Origin: Warburgia ugandensis | Taxonomy: Eukaryota; Streptophyta; Magnoliopsida; Canellales; Canellaceae | Length of the DNA stretch: 64,000 nucleotides | Direction: 5' to 3' | Assembly (NCBI GenBank): GCA_035236585.1 | Contig: CP141133.1 | Location: 44,905,729-44,969,728, forward strand | Part shown: piece after piece, positions 60,173 through 64,000 of the stretch | How positions within the stretch are numbered: position 1 is the first letter of the stretch | How the letters are laid out: each line of letters begins with the position of its first letter | Position numbers and translations under genes: made by a program | The notes under the pieces: generated by a model | Database searches by the model: none | Seen by the model: only the letters and a program-made list of their open reading frames with translations | Told to the model about the DNA's origin: nothing

Positions 60173-61902
60173 CTCTACTCCATTTAGGGTTTTTTAAAGC
60201 ATGAATTAGAGAGCGCATAAACACCCCTCTAAAAAAGGTGGCTCCTCCCACTTGATCTCCATGCTTTCTCCCCTTTCTAATTCTATTTCCTAGCTTCCAT
60301 TTTTATCTCTCTTTCGAAGTTCCCATTTCATCCCAATCTTTCCTAAGTGACTCATCTTCTAAACTAATCCTAATCCATCTCACAATCCCATGTCCAACAC
60401 CTTAAGAAAATCATGAGTTTTACCTTCTAAGAGTTCCATGGTTTGCACCTTCTAAGTTTGGCTCCACCACTTCTTAATTCCATAGTAATCCTATCCTCAA
60501 TGCTTATCTTGTATTTCCTCTTTTCCTAACATAGCATCTTATCAAAATAGAAAGCTAGCCATCTATAAAATACCCCAAGGGATCCCATGCACCACTCATG
60601 TAGGTGGAAATCTCTAGCTCCTAAAAAATTGGTGCCTCCATCATTGAGGCTCCTTAGGGCTTGGACAACATCCTCTTTGGCTGCTCTCTTTGGTGTTCTG
60701 TGCTTCTTTCAAGCTTCCTTTCTCTTTGGACTTCATGTATAGTGTGGTTTGCTTTCTTGTTTTCTTTTCATAGTGCTTTGTTTGCTTCTTTATCCTAGGT
60801 GCATAATTCTAGAATTTTTCTCCTTTGAGTTTGTTTTTGGCTTCCCTTAGTTTTCTTTAATCCAAGGTTACTTATCTCTAATAATGATACCTGAGAAATA
60901 TTAACCCATGAATCCTCTTAGTTTCCTTGCTTCTTTAGTTATAGTGCTTGATTTGAATCATCTTGCTTACTTGCTTGTTGCTTGTCCATGTTTTGCTTCA
61001 ATTTTATATCTGTTTCACCCTCTTTCTCTTTGATTTTCTCTCTTGTGTTTCACATGTTTGATATCTTAGAGTGGATTATTGGATTGTTTTGAAGAAGATT
61101 TAAGCATTTATTATGATTATGTTTTTGTATTTGAAAAGTGCTCAAATTTTTGTTTCCAATCCCATGTACATTCACAACTTTCAAATGTAATTTCACTTCA
61201 ATTAATCCATTTGGTTGATGAGCATTTCTCTTGTTTGATTCTAGTATTAAAGTTGTTTAAATCTTGATTGTTATCATCTTCTAATCTTGCACACCATGTT
61301 TCTTTTCATGCCCAAGTCCACTTAGTTTTGTTCATACCATTTTAGTATACTTTTCACTCCATGAATCTTGTGCATCTTCCATATGTCCATGCTCATCTTT
61401 CTTGCTTAGTTTTTAGAAACTAGTTTGTATTTTATTTTAGTTTTATTATTTAAGTTTCATTTGCACAAGCTTAAATACCTTGCACATCAGCCATACTTTC
61501 CACTACAAGTTCCAAGCACATAGTTTTGTGGATCATTCACATGGTATTTAGAGTTTTGTTTATTAGATAATTGTTTGTTCTTCACTTAATTCTTGCTTAG
61601 ATATTCTTACTTAAGTTTGTTGCATCTTAGATAAGTTCTAAAAGTTTCTAAGGTTTGCATATAGAAAGCTTTGTTTTTAGAAAGTTTCCTTAGTTTAGCT
61701 TTACATTTCATGCATATATCTCTGTCCATGTTATCTACTTTCCTAGCTTAGTCAAATACAATCTTTCTTTTGCTAGGATAAGTGATCTAAATAAAGATCC
61801 AACTACATGTAAAGTCACGAGATTCCTCATGGCATCAACCTCACTCACGTACAATTAATACATTGATTCATGTGCTTGCAAGTAATTTTGAAACATACAC
61901 CA
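59486..61902 (+). repeat. 5' LTR of a second family-1 element
   Basis: Starts TGTGATAAGTATGCAAATTTG and ends ACATACACCA at 61902. AAGCCA-rich part 59770-59910, CT microsatellite 60080-60176, GC-rich boxes 60218-60255 and 60612-60650, stem-loop region 60873-60897 (weakened), TTTAGAAAGTTTCC words at about 61675. A deletion near 59582 removes about 150 bp found in other copies. Confidence 0.88.
60080..60176. repeat. (TC)n microsatellite
   Basis: About 48 TC dinucleotides with a single interruption near 60155. The Arg-Glu repeat frame on the minus strand is a translation of this tract. Confidence 0.98.
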
Positions 61903-61908
61903 AGTTTT

Positions 61909-61926
61909 TGGAGCCATTGCTGAGGA
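61909..61926 (+). promoter_or_regulatory. Primer-binding site, tRNA-Asp type
   Basis: TGGAGCCATTGCTGAGGA matches TGGCGCCGTTGCCGGGGA (complement of the plant tRNA-Asp 3' end) at 14 of 18 positions. It lies 6 bp after the LTR end. This is the best-preserved primer site of the family in the window. Confidence 0.85.
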
Positions 61927-62589
61927 ATCACAATGACTTTGTGGTTAGATTTTCTTTAGAATGACTACCTCTAGTCATGGTCTTAGGTTGTATTAGATTA
62001 GCATTTTACATCCATATTTACATATTTTGCTAGTTCCTCAAAACTTGATTGCTTCTTTGTTTTGTGCAAGAGGAATTTGGCAAAAGGAGCAATGGCAATT
62101 CCTTGGGCCAAAGCTTCATTGGATTAATTAGGATCTATTGCTTTCTTATGTTAGGGTTTTTATTTTTTAAAAGGACTTGTAGTGAGGCCTTACTGTATTT
62201 TTTAATTATTCATTTTAATTAGGTTATAATAATACATGCTAAGTGTGGGGTATGGTGGCCCACATTTGAACTTCATCAGAAATTCCAATGTATGTCTCAA
62301 CCCTCTCTTTACTTTTCTAGTGCTTAGTGTAATTTGCATTTTGAATGGTAATGTAATTCATATAGTTTAGGTCATTCATAATCAATTCCGCACAATATTA
62401 AAGGTTGTTGTATTAGATTGCACCTATTTAACAAAGGTTAGCTTAAGCTCAGTTATAACCAAGGCATAAGCTTTCTAGTTATAATATATTGTCTATTAAG
62501 GTATGGACCCTTTGTTAGATAGCATATAGGTAGGCATTAGTTTATTTTCCTTGTATTGTGTTGCACATTTACTACTTTATGGTGGATGG

Positions 62590-63010
62590 ATCACACTGAT
62601 AGTAAGGGCCCAATAGGAACCCTCATAAGATAAGGATTGGATTTCATCGCAAATCCATGGCCCACCTAGGTAATCAAATCAATTCTCTACATGTTCATGA
62701 TTCCAACCCTTAAACCTTAATTTAAAATCAAGTAGCAAGAGACTTAGGGTATCGAGCCTATAGGTTCCTTTTTGAAGGAGTAGAACTATTGTCATTCTAG
62801 TGGCTCTTGAACATCCTAGTTACATGGGTATCCAATCCAAGTGATTTTCCCACACCTTTCATTAACATTTCTTGAGATATAAATGCCTCCTTACATGAGA
62901 ATTGTATTAACCACTTCGAGCATGACCTAATTGGTAAGCAATAGTTGAGCCTAAATAAAAGGAGGAGCTGTCTAGATTTAGGTCTACAAGCTACCATGCT
63001 ACAAATTAAG
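62590..63010 (+). other. Shared leader module, fullest copy
   Basis: The untranslated leader between primer site and gag. Tracts AGGTTCCTTTTTGAAGGAG, CATTCTAGTGGCTCTTGAAC, TAAATGCCTCCTTACATGAG, TTGTATTAACCACTTCG and AAAAGGAGGAGCTGTCTAG match 40490-40930 and, from 62770 on, 22236-22460. No open frame is conserved among copies. The purpose is unknown; packaging or translation signals are possible. Confidence 0.75.
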
Positions 63011-63139
63011 AAAGATCATCAAATTAGCTCGTTAGAATTAAGGATTGATTGATTACACATCATTTAGAGTTAGGAGTCACATATAGTTAGGTTGCATCAT
63101 TTAGATAGGATTTCATCTTAGTGCATGCATGATCATTGA

Positions 63140-64000
63140 TCTCAGAACATGGATTTAGCACCATTTGATCCTGAGATTGAATGTACCCACAAGTAATGGT
63201 GAGAAATCAAATAACTATTCCCATGCGGACCTACCAATTGTAGTTGGGCACAAAGCCATAAAAGACTTTTATGTGCCACTTCAATTTAATACTCCCTCAT
63301 GCATCACATTTCCACCTACCAATGTAGACCACTTTGAACTTAAATTTGGAGTCATTCAATTACTCTCATTTTTTATGCTCTAAAGAGAGGATTTGTACCA
63401 ACATATGAAGGAACTCCTTGATATTTGATCCACATTTTTAGTTTCAAATTTTTTTGAATGATTATATTAGACTTAGGTTGTTTCCCTTTTCATTAAAAGA
63501 TAAGGCCAAAATCATGGCTGAATTTTATAGAGGTTCGTTCCATCACTCACATTGTACCAATTGTACAAAATGTTTATGAATAAAAAAATTTCCCATACAT
63601 AAGACCTGGGCCCTTTGTACAGAGATCATAGGCTCCAAGCAAAGAGAAGATGACAATATTATGAGTGCTGGGAACGGTGGAATGAATTACTGCAAAAATG
63701 TCCCCACCATGGACTTGAGAAATGGAAGCAAGTTTAGTACTTTTATGAGGCACTTACAACTCAAAATAGATGGATGGTAGATGCAGCAAGTGGAGGAGGC
63801 CTCATGATGAAAAGTGAAAACGTGGCATGGGAATTTTTTGATACCTTAGTTGAAAATTACAACAGTGGGGACAATTCAAATCATAGAGATAGAAATTCCC
63901 ATCCTCAAAAGAGAGGAGGCCTTTATAAAATAAGAGTGACCACAAAGATGTCATATAAACTTGATTTAAATGAACGAATGAACAAGGTTGAAAATATGCT
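63140..64000 (+). pseudogene. gag remnant of the second family-1 element
   Basis: Reads AIKDFYVPLQFNTPSCITFPP at about 63255-63320 (open from 63165), then FELKFGVIQLL, a capsid-like stretch with stops, and YEALTTQNRWMVDAASGGG (about 63735-63800), NVAWEFFDTLVENYN and HPQKRGG near 63900. It matches the gag at 44637 and keeps the middle part that copy has lost. Capsid-forming role in intact relatives. It is interrupted by stops (for example near 63383) and frameshifts, and leaves the window before pol. Confidence 0.82.

Larger units (their letters stand above)
59486..64000 (+). mobile_element. Second family-1 retrotransposon, 3' part outside window
   Basis: 5' LTR, primer site, leader with the shared module, and a gag remnant running off the window. 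Same order as the nested element and the 37851 element. The left LTR edge abuts the previous element's LTR with no spacer. Confidence 0.85.

Noticed and set aside
60030..60251. Arg-Glu repeat protein
   Set aside because: Translation of the TC microsatellite on the minus strand.

Overview
The window looks like nuclear DNA of a seed plant, most likely an angiosperm. It is AT-rich and carries an RTE-type LINE with a (TGA)n tail, Athila/Tat-like Ty3/gypsy elements whose primer-binding sites resemble the complement of tRNA-Asp, chromovirus-like (Tekay/Del type) Ty3/gypsy remnants with tRNA-iMet primer sites, solo LTRs with 5-bp target-site duplications, and long dinucleotide microsatellites. The species cannot be named from the sequence. 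I found no convincing host protein gene, tRNA or rRNA. Nearly every stretch that can be interpreted is transposon-derived and decayed.

Layout. 1-2921 is an RTE LINE whose 5' end lies outside the window; it has two nonsense codons and a small frameshifting deletion but intact catalytic motifs. 2922-5334 is unassigned AT-rich DNA. 5335-6460 is a minus-strand LTR fragment. 6484 to about 8720 is a lone LTR of the main Athila-like family (family 1). 8721-11760 is a pyrimidine-rich dispersed repeat (R2). 11760-15978 is a minus-strand chromovirus-like piece: gag remnant, tRNA-Met primer site and a 3.2-kb LTR. 15979-17464 is unassigned.

17465-29435 is the clearest nest. A 5'-truncated RTE LINE, flanked by a perfect 14-bp duplication, is split by a 9.1-kb family-1 LTR retrotransposon that made its own 5-bp duplication. 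The LTR element keeps two LTRs of about 2.6 kb but lacks a pol gene, so it is probably non-autonomous. 29436 to about 34500 holds a second minus-strand chromovirus, with a broken reverse transcriptase and the integrase C-terminus. A second R2 copy follows, to about 36000.

37851-59485 is a large family-1 element. Its 5' LTR is split by a 4,341-bp solo LTR with a perfect CATTA duplication. Its gag, protease, reverse transcriptase, RNase H and integrase are recognisable but full of stops. Its 3' non-coding part is interrupted by about 5.9 kb of foreign DNA, which contains a 15-bp minisatellite split by another solo LTR. Its 3' LTR abuts, without any spacer, the 5' LTR of a further family-1 element that runs off the window (59486-64000).

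The most interesting signals are structural ones shared by copies of family 1: a conserved stem-loop with a near-constant loop, AAGCCA-rich cassettes, and up to four GC-rich palindromic boxes spaced roughly 150-210 bp apart (one wider gap). A leader module of about 400 bp also recurs inside an otherwise different solo LTR. All homology statements come from reading by eye; no alignment or database search was run.
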